Positions 46,401 to 61,400 of a stretch of 64,000 nucleotides of DNA are shown one piece after another. The position numbers were made by a program, and so were the translations under genes. Source of the DNA: Verrucomicrobiota bacterium (GTDB lineage: Bacteria > Verrucomicrobiota > Lentisphaeria > JABSQK01 > JAJFLO01); assembly GCA_021772635.1 (NCBI GenBank), contig JAJFLP010000101.1, positions 62,001 through 126,000 on the forward strand, given 5' to 3'. The notes beneath the pieces were generated by a model. That model did no database searches and had not been told where the DNA came from. It saw nothing but the letters and a program-made list of their open reading frames with translations. Numbering within the stretch: the first letter of the stretch is position 1; each line of letters begins with the position of its first letter.

Positions 46401-49400
46401 TATTACTAAATGTAATGGTGCCGAGTCCGTCAGCGGTATCCAATAAAATTGAGTCCGATAACGTAACCGGTGACGCAAAGCTGATGTTGTCGTCCGTTGT
46501 TGCTATATCACCAGCGGTCACAACCGTTCCGGTGCCACCCGAACTCGTTTGAGCGAACTCACCATCTAATGTCATATCTGCACCGGCGAGAACTGTCAGA
46601 ACGCCATCATTATCTATTGAAACCGGTCCGCCGTTACCGGCTGCCGAAGTATCGATAGTGCTTTCGATTCTAACGTTACTGACGACGCCGGTAGATCCCA
46701 GATCCATACCGGCGGCGCCTTGCAGTACAACAGCGCCCTTGAACGTGCTTGTTCCGGTGCCGGCTTCCTGCTCGATCGAATTTGCGCTGATACTGAAGTC
46801 TGCTGTAACATCAAACGCGCTGATAATAATCAGAGCTCCGATATCCGTGGTTCCACCGACGATACCGTCGAAATCGACATTGCCGGTCCCGGCCGTTACC
46901 GTCAGATTCTCAGTAAAATCTGTCGTTCCATCAAGTGTCTGGATGAAGGTGATTGTGCCGCCGCCTGCACCGGAATTCAGGCCAACAGGACCGGTCAGCA
47001 CGACCGGTGAGGCGAAACTGATATTATCGTTCGTTGTTGTGATGTCGCCGGCCGTGTCAACTGACCCGGTACCACTGGTGCTGATTTGCGTGAATGCACC
47101 AGCAAGACTCATGTCGCCCCCTGCAAGAATTGTCAGGACGCCGTCGTTGTCGATCATCACGACCCCGCTGAACCCGCCGTTCAACGTGTTGATTGTATTT
47201 TCTATGCGCACGTTGTTCACGGTTCCCGTAGAACCGAGATTCATGCCGCCTATAGCTCGCAGTGTAACTGGCCCGACGAAGGCGGTTGTTCCAGTTCCAT
47301 TTTCCTGTTCCAGGGTCTTCGCATTAAATGCCGCGTCAGTTGTAGCATCGGCAGCACTAATAATCTTAACGTCGCCTAACTCAGCCACTGCTCCGACAGC
47401 TGCATCAAAATCGATATTCCCGGTGCCGGCAGTTAGCGTTAATTTCTCCGTAAACGCCGTCGACGCATTTAAGATGTTGCCGAACGTAATAGTGCCAGCG
47501 CCGGTGTTTGTATCAATTTCGACGTCTCCGGCTAAAGTTGTCGGGGAAGCAAAGCTGACATCATCATTCGTTGTATTGATATCGCCGGTGGTTACGACTG
47601 TTCCCGTACCGCCGGTACTGGTTTGACTAAACGCTCCGTCAAGATCAAGATCACCGGCCGCGAGTATCGTTAATTCCCCGTCATTGTCAATCGTTACCGT
47701 CCCACCGTTACCCGCGGTAGCGGTATCGATGGCCATTTCGATACGGACATTCGTGACAACACCAGTTGACCCGAGATTCAGACCTGCAACTGCCTCAAGC
47801 GTGACGATGCCCAGGAACGTCGTGGTCCCCGTCCCGGATTGCTGTTCGATACTATTTGCATTGATAATATCGTCAACGGTGACATCCGCAGCTGACGTAA
47901 TAACAACATCCCCGAGACCAATGGTTCCACCGACAACCCCGTCAAAATCGATGTTCCCTGTCCCCGCGGTTAGGGATAAAGTCTCGGTAAAGTCTGTCGT
48001 ACCGTCTAAGGTCGTTACGAACGTAATTGTTCCGCCGCCAGTCCCGGTATCCAATGCAACGCCACCGGTGAGTACAACTGCCCGGTTATAGGTGATATTT
48101 CCACCATCATCCGTATTAACATCGCCCGCGGTAGCGACCGTACCTGTCTTATCAGCCCCAAAGATTGTATCCCCGCCGCTCGTACTGACATCGCCGGCAG
48201 CAGTGAGTGTGGTTGTGCTGGTCGAATCAAGCGTTACCGCGCCGCCAGCCGTTGAGATTCCCGCAGCGACCTCCAGTTCTCCAGTTGCGTCGAGATCAAC
48301 AGTGCCGCTGCCATTGACTGCGACCCCGGCACCGGTACCGAGCACCGTTAACTTCCCGCCGGCAGTTACAATAATAATATTCCCCACTCCGCTGGCCGCA
48401 CTTTGCGACGCGCTTTGTATACCCAAGTCTCCGCCGCCGGCTAATTCGGTGACCTCGATATTACCGGTAACACCTGTGTTTGTAGCGCTAAGAGTTGTTA
48501 TATCGGTATCTATATCGTCGCCGCTTCCGATTCCGTCTCCGGCTGAGAGGATCGCCCCTGCACTGATGATGTTCGCGGTTTCCCCGCCGAGAATATCAAC
48601 TATCGCGCCATCGCCGTCACCATCCAGATCTGCAGTAATCGATACGTCCGCGTTGGTAGTTACCGACATCACCAAAATATTGTGCCCGGCATTTAGTTCT
48701 ACGTTGCCGTCAGCAGTTGTTATATTCTGCTGCAGTGACACGTCGCCAGCGGTCGCCGTCAGGGTTGCTGTGCCGGTACCGTCTACGTTCAATGCCGTCG
48801 CCAACGTTAAGTTTCCGACATCAACAACAACTAGCACATTTTCGGTAACAGCGTTCGGTGTCGTCAGTCCCGTGCCGCTGATCACTAATCCGTTGTTTTC
48901 GCTGATGTTTATATCGCCATTGGTCGTGACAGTTGCCTGGATCGTGTCGACGGCTGTTAACATAGTGATACCATTGGCAGCAGTTGCGGTAAGATTGGGC
49001 GTCCGCACACGACCGCCGGTGTTGGAAATACTTCCCCCTTCCGCCAGTATCGTGACATCGCCGGTTGCAATCACGTCAGCTGCAAACGCAACGTCCTGCA
49101 TAAAATCAAAGAGGACCGTCTCGGCTGCCTCCAACGCCCCGGTCACACTCAAACTACCCCCGTAGATTTCGAGCGGATCGAGGAATGCCGAGTCACCGAC
49201 ACGAACTAACCCGCTACCATCGGCCGCACGACCGATTATGATTTTAGCGAAGCCGTTCGTGAAAGCGAGAATATCCGCATCAATGATATCGAGGAACGCC
49301 GGATCCCCAGTGGGTGGCAAACCGATATTGATGATCTTCGCTGCAGTATGCGGAATTAAAGTCAGTATTTGTCCGGTAGCCGTCACCGAGTCCGCACCAG

Positions 49401-52400
49401 CTGTGAAATTGATCTCGTCGGACTTGATTGTTATACTTTGTGTCGTCGTTACTTCACCTCTGAAGGAAACCAGTATTTTATTGGTGACATCGATCATCGC
49501 TGCCTCCACACCTTCAAAAAATCGTGTGTTCCCTGAACCGTCAACCTGCGAGATATTGCCACTGACTGAAACGCTGTCTGCAAATGTTGCGTTCTTTAAA
49601 CTAGTGACGATCAGCAAGTCGCCCGTTACGTCGACGGTTCCGTTTATAGTCAAATTATCCGGAACATCGAGGGTCAGCGTCCCGGCAGATAAAAGGTCGT
49701 TGGCAACCACGATATCGCTGCCCGCGTTTTCTGTGGTCAATTGAGTGGTTCCGGTCGTCGCGGTCAGTCCACCACCGATGATTATGGAATCACCGGCGGT
49801 CATCACAACATCAGCGGCGGTGATATTGTCGTTTGCAAATGAAACGATTTGTACGGCAGCGTCGATATTCAAACTACCGCCTATGATACTTTCTCCGTCG
49901 AGAGTGACTTCATCCGCGTTCAGTGTCGCATTCCCGGTAATATCAAGATTGCCGCCGAAGTCGATTAACGTCGCGTTGGTTAAATTGATAGATGCGGCTT
50001 GAACACGTTGTTCAAATCGTGTACTTCCCGTACTGCCAGCACCCTGCGTGAGTGCCCCGCTTACCCTGACGGCCAGGTCGAACTGTACATCTTTCGGCGT
50101 TGTGATTACGAGATTCCCGGTTACGTCCACGGTATCGCGAAACGTCAGGTTCCCTAACAGACTGAACGCTGCTGTTGCGGCTGTATTCAATGCGCCGTCT
50201 ATAACGATGTCTCCCGATGCCAGTTGAGCCGTCATGGCCAGGGTGCCGGTGGTCGTCGTCACATTACCCGCCACGCTAATCCCGTCGTTGGTCTCGATGA
50301 AAATTGTGGTCGCTGTGATATTGTCATTTGCGACGAGTTCCGAAAGCACGACGCCTGTGCTTGAAATCGTTAACGGTCCGGCAACGATAACCTGACCATT
50401 AAAAATTACTTCTGTCGCTTTTTCAATAGTCAGAAACGTCAGTGGATTGGCACCGCCGATCTCGCCTTCAATCACAATGCGACCGCCGGCAGAAAGAGTA
50501 AGAGAATCCGGCGTTGTGTTGCCATTGGGGTTAGCAGCGTTTCCATCGATAGTGCCGGAGGGTAATCCGAAAAGGATGTCGCCACCCGCTTCGATACGAC
50601 GGGCTCCGTTAACTAAAACCGCGTCGGAAAAGGTTTGGTTCCCTGTCACCGTGATATCCGAGTTAAGGAACGTGGTACTCCCGTCTCCGCGAATCTCAAA
50701 ATTTCCACCCATGATCGGAGAATTGATTATAGCTTCGCCCGCCCGGACTACGAAATTTGGTCCAGGAATATGGAGCGTTGTATCGAAACCGTCACCGATG
50801 GTTACGCGATTCAATAACTCATCGGACCCCAAAAATACGGTCGCTGGAGTTCTCAGTTGGTTAAGTTCGCTTTGTACGAGCACCAGTGCGTCAATTACGC
50901 CGTCGTTGTCGGCATCAGTCGTCGCTTCCGTAACATTAAACGCCGTATCAGTCGTGGGAATAATAACGATATTAAGTGAAGGGTCGCTGGTTACAACGGT
51001 GATATCTTCCTGACTCGTTACCGGCTGCAGAATCTCCTGTTGATTTCCTGAGAGTACAACTTCTTTATCATCTCCGTCAATCGGCTGATTGGTCACTGTT
51101 GTGCCAAACAAGCTCACTACATTGAGATTTCCCGCGCCCGTATTGTCAGAGTCATCTATCGTTACGACTTCCACAGCATCTAAGTCAGTCACAAAAACCG
51201 GACCTTTACTGATGACCTGGGCCGAGATCCTTCTAACATCAGTGAATAACGCGCTTGGGCTAATCTCGAAGCCAACTACGGAAGCTCCAATATAATCCTG
51301 GGCCTTAAGCCTGAGTCTACCTTGATCCACCTGGATAAAAGCACCTTTTGCTTCGCGTAGTACAGTGACATTATTTGTGACACCCAGATTGGTTACATCC
51401 CCTGGTTCCACTTTGTCAATCCGAATCCGACCAATATCAAACTCGGTTGAGCTTACAGAATATTTACCCAACCGAATCCCGAAGTTAAGCAGCGGATCAA
51501 ATCCAGCGCCGAACGGGAGTGTCCGCCAACCTCGACCATTCGTCGAAATCGCGCCCGCATCGGATATGATTGTTATGGTACTATTTCCATCGCCTATATC
51601 GCCCTCACCTGAGGCCGCGTAGATACCGGCTGCAATGACGATGTCACCGTCTGAATTCCTCAGATTGATGTTGCCGTTATTGCGGACGAGAATATCGAAA
51701 TCGACATTAATCTCCGAGTCGCTGTCAAAATCAATCTCACCAGCATGTATTCGAGCTTCCCAGTCGATAGAATCTGCGTTTATGGTAAACACCCTACGCA
51801 GATCAATCGCCTCGTTCGGCGCTTCCTGGAACGCCGCGGGGCCGGTTAGTAACACTGGGGTGCTTTCTGCCTGAATATTGACGTTATCAACATTGTTTAT
51901 AGCAGGATCATAATTAATCTCTTCGCTACCCTGCGTGATCTTCGCGTCGCCTGTGGCGTCGGACATTCGGAGCTGCGCAGTGTTGTCGGTCGAGAGATTC
52001 AGTATGTCTTCCTCGTCGCCATTCTGGTCATCTATGGTAAGCGCCCCGACTACATCGTCACTATTGAACGTGACATTATACGTTTCATCGCCGGCGCCAC
52101 CGCGCAGAATATGATTGTTAGCGCCCGTCCCCGTGACATTATAGGTATCGCTCTCACTGCCTCCGATGAATACTTCAATCAGGCGTTTCCCATGGGACAC
52201 GGTATTACTTCCATCCGTGACCGTCTGCTGGGTGCCGAGCGTAAAGGTCAATGCTGTTGTAATCGAACTTAGATCAACAGCATCAAGCACATCGGTTGCA
52301 TCAGAAAAGGATCCGGATGCCTGTCTATTTTGTTCGAGAATGGAATCATTTCCCCACCCCGGATTGAAAACATAGGTATCTGTTGCGCTACCGCCGTTTA

Positions 52401-55400
52401 AGGTGTCATTACCGGAATCGCCGTTGAGAGTATCCGATCCACGCCCGGTACTGATGTTATCGTTTCCGGCACCGCCGTTTGCGGTTACATTGCCGGATCC
52501 GAAGTAAAGAATTAGATCATCACCTACACCGCCATTGATTTCCGCTGACTGGCTAATATTCGGAAGCACCGTCAGTTCATCATCGCCCTGGCCCATGTCC
52601 CGAACCACAATGTGTGTTATGCCTGAGTAGTCCTGGCTATACCCTAAAGCGCTTACTTCTACAGTATTACCGCTTCCAGAGAGTGTAAAAGATTCCGCAT
52701 TGTCGGAACTAAACCCCTCCCCGCGGAGGCCGGCATCTACGCCCATATGAACAACCAACGTACTCCCCTCCGTATGCGCTAACACAGGTTCATCACCAAA
52801 CGACCACTCTACTTCACCGCCGACGCAGATCCCGGCAGCACACACTTCCAGCATAACAAAAATCTTGCCGCCGCCGATATCGAACTCAACCTCAGCGCTC
52901 ACCGACGCAAACTCGAAGTCAACCGAGAAGAAAAAGAAATCCAACGAGAAATTAACCGATCCCCTGACCGACGCTGCGAATGCCGGCGATCCGTTAGTGA
53001 CGGCGAACGTAGCGTCAACTTGGGCGTTAAAGTTGAACGGTCCCATGTCGATGGTGAAACCGAGACCGCCGGAAATGGAGAAATCGCCATTTGAATTGAC
53101 GGTACCTGACATATCCATCGTAACGACGTCGAAAAAGTTCATGGTTCCAGAAACTGCGATGCTAAACGACGTTTTTGTCACCGTGACATTGGCGGACCCT
53201 TCAATTGTCAACACCCAAACCCCAATCTCCGCGTCCGCTATATCAATCGAAACCGATTGAGGCGCGAGAATCAAACCCGGATCTTTTTCGTCATCCGGAA
53301 CCCCTGGATCATTAAAGTCCTGCACACTTGAACTGGTATTAATCGCAACACTCACCGCAGTAGAGCTGATCGATATAAGTGGCGCGCTTAGAGTCGCAGA
53401 TGTGGTTACCTGCATCGCGAAGAACGCGCCACTGCCGAAATTCATCCGGGCGTCGCCGGATATTGCGAGTCCGCCAAAGGCGCCCAATGCCAGTGTTGCA
53501 TCAAGGCTAACGTCAATATCCCCTGGTGTTATCTGAAGCGTGAATCCACCCCGAATACTAACGACATCTGTCAGATCGAATGTCAACGAACCAGCAATCG
53601 CGAGTCGGACCGAGTTACTCGGCAGGCTTACGTCAGTAGTCCCGGTCACTTCGCCGGTGCTTGTGTCGAAGGTGAATGTCTTTATTGTTTGGCTGCTGCC
53701 CGACGTGTTAATTTCCAACTGAAACGCTCCCGACAACGCGAAAGGACCGATATTAATTTCAACTTCTTCCGGGGCGGCGGAGGAGACTGCAAATCCCGGC
53801 GCCGCAGACGATGTGCCGCTCCTGGTACCTGTCCCGCTCTCCACAGAAATAGCGGCGAATATCCCACCATCCGAGTGTATGGCAAAAACACCAGACGCAC
53901 TCAACCCACCAATATCACCGTTAGCAATCGACAAGCTAGCCGACGTAACGACGACCTCCAGTTTATCAGGGTCGAGCGTGATGGTCACCGACCCGCCGCT
54001 CAAAACCGCCAGACCACTCAAAATACTTAGTTGCGGCCCTGTAATGGATATTTGCGCCGTTTGCGCAGCTACTGTGGACTCGTTAGGGGTTGCGCCGAAT
54101 GTCCGCGAGGCGGTGGTCGTGTTTATTTTCAGTCCAAATGCACCGGTCAGCGCAAATCCTGGGCCAGTCAATTCTCCCGTTAACGAAAGGACCAAGGCTA
54201 TCCCCGGATCCCCGCCGGTTGGCAGATAAAGCCCTGCACCCCCTAAAGCATCAAACTGAATTCCCAAGATCTCTGCCTTAGCAACAATAGTAAACTCAAG
54301 CGCCGTGGGATCGAGGCTGAATTCGAACGAACCGTTGAGGTCGATTAACCCAACGATATCTAATGACCCACCGGCAAATAATCGTGCCGACAACGACGGG
54401 ATAGTCACGGTCTCCAGTGTTGCTGATATCGTTCCGTCGTCATTCACTTTAGGACGCTCGATGGTCTTGTCCGACAGCGTAAAATTGAACTCGATCTGGA
54501 GAACCGTATTCATCTCGACGATCGCCGGCAGCCCCGGTAGGACCTGCCCGGTACTGGCACCGATCTGTAACCCGCCGAATACGCCAAAATCAGGATTCGT
54601 CGGTATCCTTTCTATACTCAAGTCCGCCGTCACATCGAAACTGAGTCCAAGCGCTGCGATCCTTGCCTTTCCAGTTCCCGTGATGGTCGTCTTATTAGAG
54701 GTGGGTACTGGCGGCATACCGCCGTCGTCTTGCTGCACTTGCGCAACCGTAAAATCGCCAACTAATTCAAACAGGACGACGTTATCCAAAGAAAACTTAG
54801 CGCCGAATACGCCACCGAATTCTGCCGAAGGTCCGGCTTCAAGTTCGAACTCTCCGATTTCCACGATTTGATTTGTCGTATTGATTTCTGCGGTGAGTTC
54901 GCCCGTAATTTCCACCTTGGCGGATCCTATCTCAATTACGTTGGGCGTCGATGAATCACCAATGCGCGCCGCCAGCGCCACCCCCGCAGTAGTAATCCGC
55001 ATCGCTGCTGCACCGAAGTCGTTCTCTACCCCGGAGATACTGATTCCAACATCTGTTAAGCTAACGTCGATGAAAGGGGTATTGTCGTCGGGGTTTCTTC
55101 CTATTTCAAACACACCGAGCGCCGTAAATGTCACCGGTACCCCAGCCGTTGTTATTGTAAGGCTGGCCGGATTGGCTGAGTTGTCAGGAGCACTAACCAA
55201 GATCTTAAGATAGGGCCCCGCTGATAGAGGTTCTGCTAGTGTTACGCTACCAATCTGTGTGATTTCACTGGAGGTGGTGTTGAGTTGCAGACGAAATGCG
55301 CCATCAATAGTAAGCCCGATGAGTCCGCCCATCGTGAATCCATCCGGCAGCGTCAACTGAAGATCAAGCGCGAGGCCCGGCGTTGGCGCGGCTTGCAGTA

Positions 55401-58400
55401 ACCCTGCGCCATCCACCTCTGTTGTCACGAGACCCAGCAAAGTCAGACTTGCATCGAATGTTACAGCAATACCGGTGCTATTAACGATAAACTCGAATCC
55501 GCCGACGACCTCAACGGCGCCTGCACCGATCGTCATTGTTCCACCGCCGAAGAGTCGGAATTGCTGCGCTGCGATCGTAATATCCTCAAGCACGAGATTG
55601 CCGTCACCGTCGGTAACAGTGTTCCCGCTCGCATCAAGTTGAAAGCGTTTAACCATCGCATCGGACGCTGTCGTATTGAGTTCGACCTGAAATAAAGCCT
55701 GCAATTCGAACCCGAACGCAGAAGGAACGCTACCGTTATCCCGCGTCAAAGCTAATACACCGACTACACCGCTGCTATCGATGCGTAAGAATCCACTGGT
55801 AGCAAAGCTGAAGACAGTGAAGTCGCCGATACCAAAATCGAGTGTTGCCGTGGCGGTGAGGGTAGCACTGACTTCATTCGTGTCGGGATCTTCGGATACC
55901 TCAAGGTCGAATTTCCCCTGCAGCGATACGCCGGGCATGTTGAGTTCACCGGCCACGCGAACGATCACATAAAATCCACCTTCAATACCAGGATTAGCGT
56001 CGGGTACCGACGCGGGTGGAGAGTCTGTCGTCTTCGGGATGAAAAGCGTATACTCTTGGCGTTCGGCATCAGTCGGGATCGGTGCCGCTTCCTGCTTCAG
56101 TGTTGTTAAATTGTCTGCCAGCACTAAGGTTCCTGTACTGCCTAAGGTTGCCACGCCTGCGCTATCGACTCCAAACGCTGCAATCGAATCGAATCTATCA
56201 GGAAGCGGAATTACAGATTCTTTTTTGGTGCTGTTAATAATGAGATCATATGTTGCTTCTTCCGAGAATCCAAAGGCGTCGCCAAGCGCGGAAAGCGGCA
56301 AACCTGGTACTTCCGGAACCGTTAACAGAGGATGCGGGTTCGTACCGGTTATAATCTGAAGACCTAACTTCCCGGCAATACCACTGCTATCAATACGCGT
56401 TACACCAGTTGCCAACACCGATACCAAATTCAAATCACCTATGCCCACGTCAAGAATAGCAACCGCTGTCATAATCGCGTAGGTTTCGCTGGTATCCGGG
56501 TCTGTGATAACTTCCAGATCAAATATTCCGCGCATCTCAATTCCAGGCAGCTCTAACGTCCCTTCAATATGCAGCAGGATATAGAACGCACCCTCAACCT
56601 CAGGATTCGCGTCAGGTACCGCTGCCGTTGGAACGACAGAAGTCTTCGGTACGAATAGTGTAAATTCCGTATTATCCGGATCATTCGGCAACGGCGCGTC
56701 AACCTGCTGTAGCGTTGTCAAGTTGTCGTCCAGGACCAATGTCCCCGTGGAATCCAGCGTATCTTCGCCAGATGAGTCGATTCCGAAGCTCGCGATTGGA
56801 TCAAAACGAGTCGGTAGCAGAATTTGCGATTCCTTCTTCGTCGTATTGAGTAGCAGGTCGAAACGCGCATCGGCATTGAAATTCAAGCCAGGAACGTTCA
56901 GTCCATTAAAGGCGTCGAATAGCGGGTCCTCGGTAGAAAGCTTTATTTTGCCTGCAATTCCATCATCATTAATCTTGAACGCTGCGCCGGCGTTCAACTG
57001 GAAAAGTGTCAGGCCAGCCAGACCGATCTTAAATTCGCCCTCTGCCGTCAACACGGCATGCGTTGCTCCCGTATTAGCGTCCTGCCGAACTTCCAAATCG
57101 AAGGAACCGCTAAGAGTTGCGCCCGGAATCCCAAGCTCCGCCTCGGCGTGGACGAGAATATAGAATGCACCGTCCACGGCTGGTTCAGCGTCCGGAACCG
57201 CCGCCGGCGGAATTACGGCAACCTTCGGGACGAAGAGTACAAATTCATGATCGACCCCGATCGCGGTTCTCTTCGCGAGTGTGGTAATCTTATCCTCCAG
57301 GACGAGCGTCCCTAAACCGCTAGCATTAAATCCAGCATCCAAGGTATCCTCGCCATCACTATCAACCTGCAACGCCAATATCGTTGGAAAACGCTCTGGT
57401 AATACGATTTCCGATTCTTTCTTCGTCGTATTCAGTAGCAAGTCAAAGGAACCTTCCTGCTTAAAACCAAATCCTTCGCCAAGAGCAGCAAATGCGATCG
57501 GTGAAATAGGTAGTTCCGAGAGGCCTGGAGCTGAAATCGGCGAACCGGTTGCATCCAGAAATTGCAGGTGAGCCTTACCGGCAACGCCGTCACCGTTGAT
57601 CTTCAAGACACCGGCTGCGAACATCTCAAACAACGTAATATTAGGAAGACCAATCTGGGCCAGCGCAAGCAGAGTCATCGTACCATATGTGCCGCTGCCG
57701 TCATCTGCTTCCTTAACTTCGAGGTCAAAACTTCCGCGTAAGACGATTCCCGGAAGCAATAGCTCACCTTCGATATGAAGTAGCACGTATAAGCTGCCCT
57801 CAACTGCCGGCATCGTGTCAGCGCCGGGTGACTCTTTGAAAGTCGCCTCCTTTGGTACGAGTAAATGATACTCTTTGTGGTCCGGATCTGTAGACAGTGG
57901 AGCGTCTGTCTGGGTAAGCGTTGTCAAATGGTCCATCAGCAATATTTGACCATCATTATCAAGCGTCGTTATCTCATCGCTGGATAAAACAAAACCGGTA
58001 AGCGGATCGAAGCGATCCGGTAACAGGATATCCATTTCATTCTTGGTCGTATTCAGTAGTAAATCAAATCGTGCATCCGCATTGAACGTAAATCCAGGGA
58101 TTTCGAGGTCTTCCAATGCATCAAATAAGGCATCTTCCGTTCGTAACTTCACCTTACCCGCGATTCCGTCGCTGTTAATCTTAAATGCGGCGACGGCATT
58201 TAGCTTGAATAAATCGAATTCCGCAATTCCGATCTTAAACTCACCGGTGGCTGTGAGCACGGCGTGAGTTCCCTCGTTCCCATCATCCTGTCGAATTTCC
58301 ATATCAAACGCGCCGGAGAGTGTCGCTCCGGGAAGTCCGAGCATACCTTCAATATGGAGCAGAATATAGAAGCTTCCCTCAACGTCTGGAGCGGCGTCCG

Positions 58401-61400
58401 GCACAGGGTCCGCCGGGATTTGAGGTTTCTTCGGAATAAACAAGACAAACTCGTGTCCGATCGCCGGTTCCGTGCGCTTTACGAGTGTCGTTAGATTGTC
58501 TTCTAATAGTAAGGAACCGAAACCAGTTGCGTCGAATCCGGCATCCAAGGAATCCTCACCATTACTATCAACCTGCAACGCCAATATCGTCGGGAACCGC
58601 TCCGGGAGTACAATCTCAGATTCCTTCTTGGTCGTGTTCAGGATCAGGTCAAACTCACCTTCCTGCTTAAAACCGAATCCTTCGCCAAGAACAGCGAATG
58701 CGATTGGTGAGACAGGTAGTTGCGACAGGCCTGGCGCAGAAATCGGAGAACCGGTTAGATCCAGAAATTGCAGGTGAACCTTGCCGGCAACGCCGTCACC
58801 GTTGATCTTCAAGACCCCAGCGGCGAACATTTCAAATAACGTAAGATCAGGAGGAAGACCAATCTGGGCGAGCGCTAACACGGTAATGGTCCCGTACGTG
58901 CCGCTGCCGTCATCCTCTTCCTTAACTTCGAGGTCGAAACTTCCGCGTAAGACAATTCCCGGAAGCAATAGCTCACCTTCGATATGTAATAATATATAAA
59001 AACTGCCCTCAACTGCCGGCATTGTGTCCGCGCCGGGCGCCTCTTTGAAAGTCGCCTCCTTTGGTATGAGTAAATGATACTCCTTGTGATCCGGGTCTGT
59101 AGACAACGGGGCATCTGTCTGCGTAAGTGTGGTCAAATGGTCCATCATCAATATTTGACCATCGCTATCAAGCGTCGCAATCTCATCGCTGGATAAAACA
59201 AAACCGGTAAGCGGATCGAAGCGATCGGGTAATAGAATATCCATTTCCTTCTTGGTCGTATTCAGTAGTAAATCGAATCGCGCGTCCGCATTAAAGGTCA
59301 ATCCGGGGATATTGAGGTCTTCCAATGCATCAAATAAGGCATCTTCCGTTCGTAGCTTCACCTTACCCGCAATTCCATCACTATTGATCTTGAAGGCGGC
59401 GACGGCGTTTAACTTGAAGAGCTCCAGGCCAGCTATTTCGATCTTAAACTCACCCGTCGCCGTTAATACAGCGTGGGTACCGTCATTTCCGTCGTCCTGA
59501 CGGATCTCCATATCGAATGCCCCGGAGAGTGTTGCTCCAGGAACTCCCAGTTCACCCTGAACGTGAAGTAAAATATAGAAACTGCCGTCATCAGGGGTAG
59601 CGTCTGGTACGGCGTCCGCAGGTATTTGAGGTTTATTGGGAATAAATAGGACGAATTCATGGTCAACGACTGGCGCCGTTCGCTTCGCGAGCGTCGTGAG
59701 ATTGTCTTCTAATAGCAACGTGCCGAATCCCGTCGCATCAAAACCGCTGTCGAGCGTAGCGACACCAGCGCTATCGACCTGCAATGCCACAATCGTGTCG
59801 AAATGCTCAGGGATAACGATTGCAGACTCTTTTTTCGTGGTGTTCAAGATCAGGTCGAACTCGCCTTGCTGCTTGAAACCAAATCCCTCGCCGAGCGCAG
59901 CGAACGCAAGCGGTGGAACAGAACCCGGGATCAGCCCGGGAATTGAAATCGGAGAACCGGTCAAATCCAGAAATTGTAAATGTATCTTACCCGCGATTCC
60001 ATCACCGTTGATTTTGATGATCCCGGCTGCGAACATCTCGAGCAGTGTTAGGTTCGGTAAGCCGACCTGGGCAAGTGCCAGTACAGTGATGGTACCGTAT
60101 GTGCCGCTGCCATCCGCCTCCTCTTTGACTTCTAAATCGAATATTCCACGTAGTGTTATTCCCGGTAGAAGCAGTTCACCCTCAACATGCAGGAGGATAT
60201 AAAAACTGCCTTCCACTTCAGGTGCCGTGTCAGCACCCGGTAATTCGCGGAATGTGGGCTCCTTGGGAACGAGGAGATGATATTCTTTATGCTGTTGATC
60301 CGGATGAAGTGCCTCCTCCCCTGGTAAAGGATCGGCGGTTTGCGTCAGTGTTGTGAGATGGTCTCCAAAGAGTATTTGTCCGCTGCGAGAGAGGTCAGAA
60401 GTCTGCTCGGAATCGAGTTGGAAAGCCGTTAGCGGGTCGAACCGCTCCGGCAACAGAATATCCATCTCTTTCTTGGTTGTATTAAGTAATAGATCGAACT
60501 TAGCCTCAGCGTTAAAGGTAAAACCAGGAATCGCTAATTCATCAAAAGCGTCAAACAACGCGTCTTCAGTGAATAATTTAATCTTGCCGGCAATCCCATC
60601 GCCGTTAATCTTCATCACCGAAACAAAGTTCATCTTGAAGAGATTAAAATCCGCAATTCCAACCTTGAACTCGCCGGTTGCGGTCAATACCGCGTGTGTA
60701 CCGTCGTTTCCGTCGTCATCCCGGATCTCCATATCGAACGCCCCGGACAGCGTCGCGCCAGGGACTCCAAGTTCACCTTCGATATGGAGAATTATGTAGA
60801 AACTTCCTTCGACTTCGGGCGCGGCATCTGGAACCGCCGCCGTCGGGATCGTCGCGACTTTCGGGACGAAAAGCACATGCTCAAAATCGACTGCCACTGC
60901 AGTGCGTTTCACGAGGGTGGTGAGTTTATCAGCCAGGGGGAGTGAACCGAATCCGCTTGCATCGAAGCCGTCGTTAAGCGTCGTTTCGCCATCACTGTCA
61001 ACCTCAAATGCCGTTAAAACATCGAATCGCTCCGGGAGAACGATTGCGGACTCTTTCTTCGTTGTATTGAGGATGAGGTCGAACTGCCCTTCCTGCTTAA
61101 AGCCGAAGCCATCGCCAAGAGCCGCGAGTGGAAGCGGAAGGGGTGAAGTGAGTAACTGATCCACGAATCCCAGATGAATCTTACCCGCGATACCGTCGCC
61201 GTTGATCTTTAACGCGCCGGAGGCGAACATCTCAAATAGTGTCAGATTCGGCAGTCCTATCCTGGCGAGTGCTAGAACTGTCATTGTTCCGAAAGTCTCA
61301 CCCGTGTCCGGGTCTTCTTTCACTTCCAGATCGAAGCTGCCTAACAACGTGGCGCCCGGAAGCTTCAGAGTTCCTTCGATATGAAGTAGTATATAGAGAC

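Noticed and set aside
39095-50002. Many long plus-strand frames opposite the giant gene
   Set aside because: They mirror the repeat period of the minus-strand gene, are rich in Ser, Val, Pro and Thr as expected from antisense of Gly/Asp/Thr codons, and have no family signatures.
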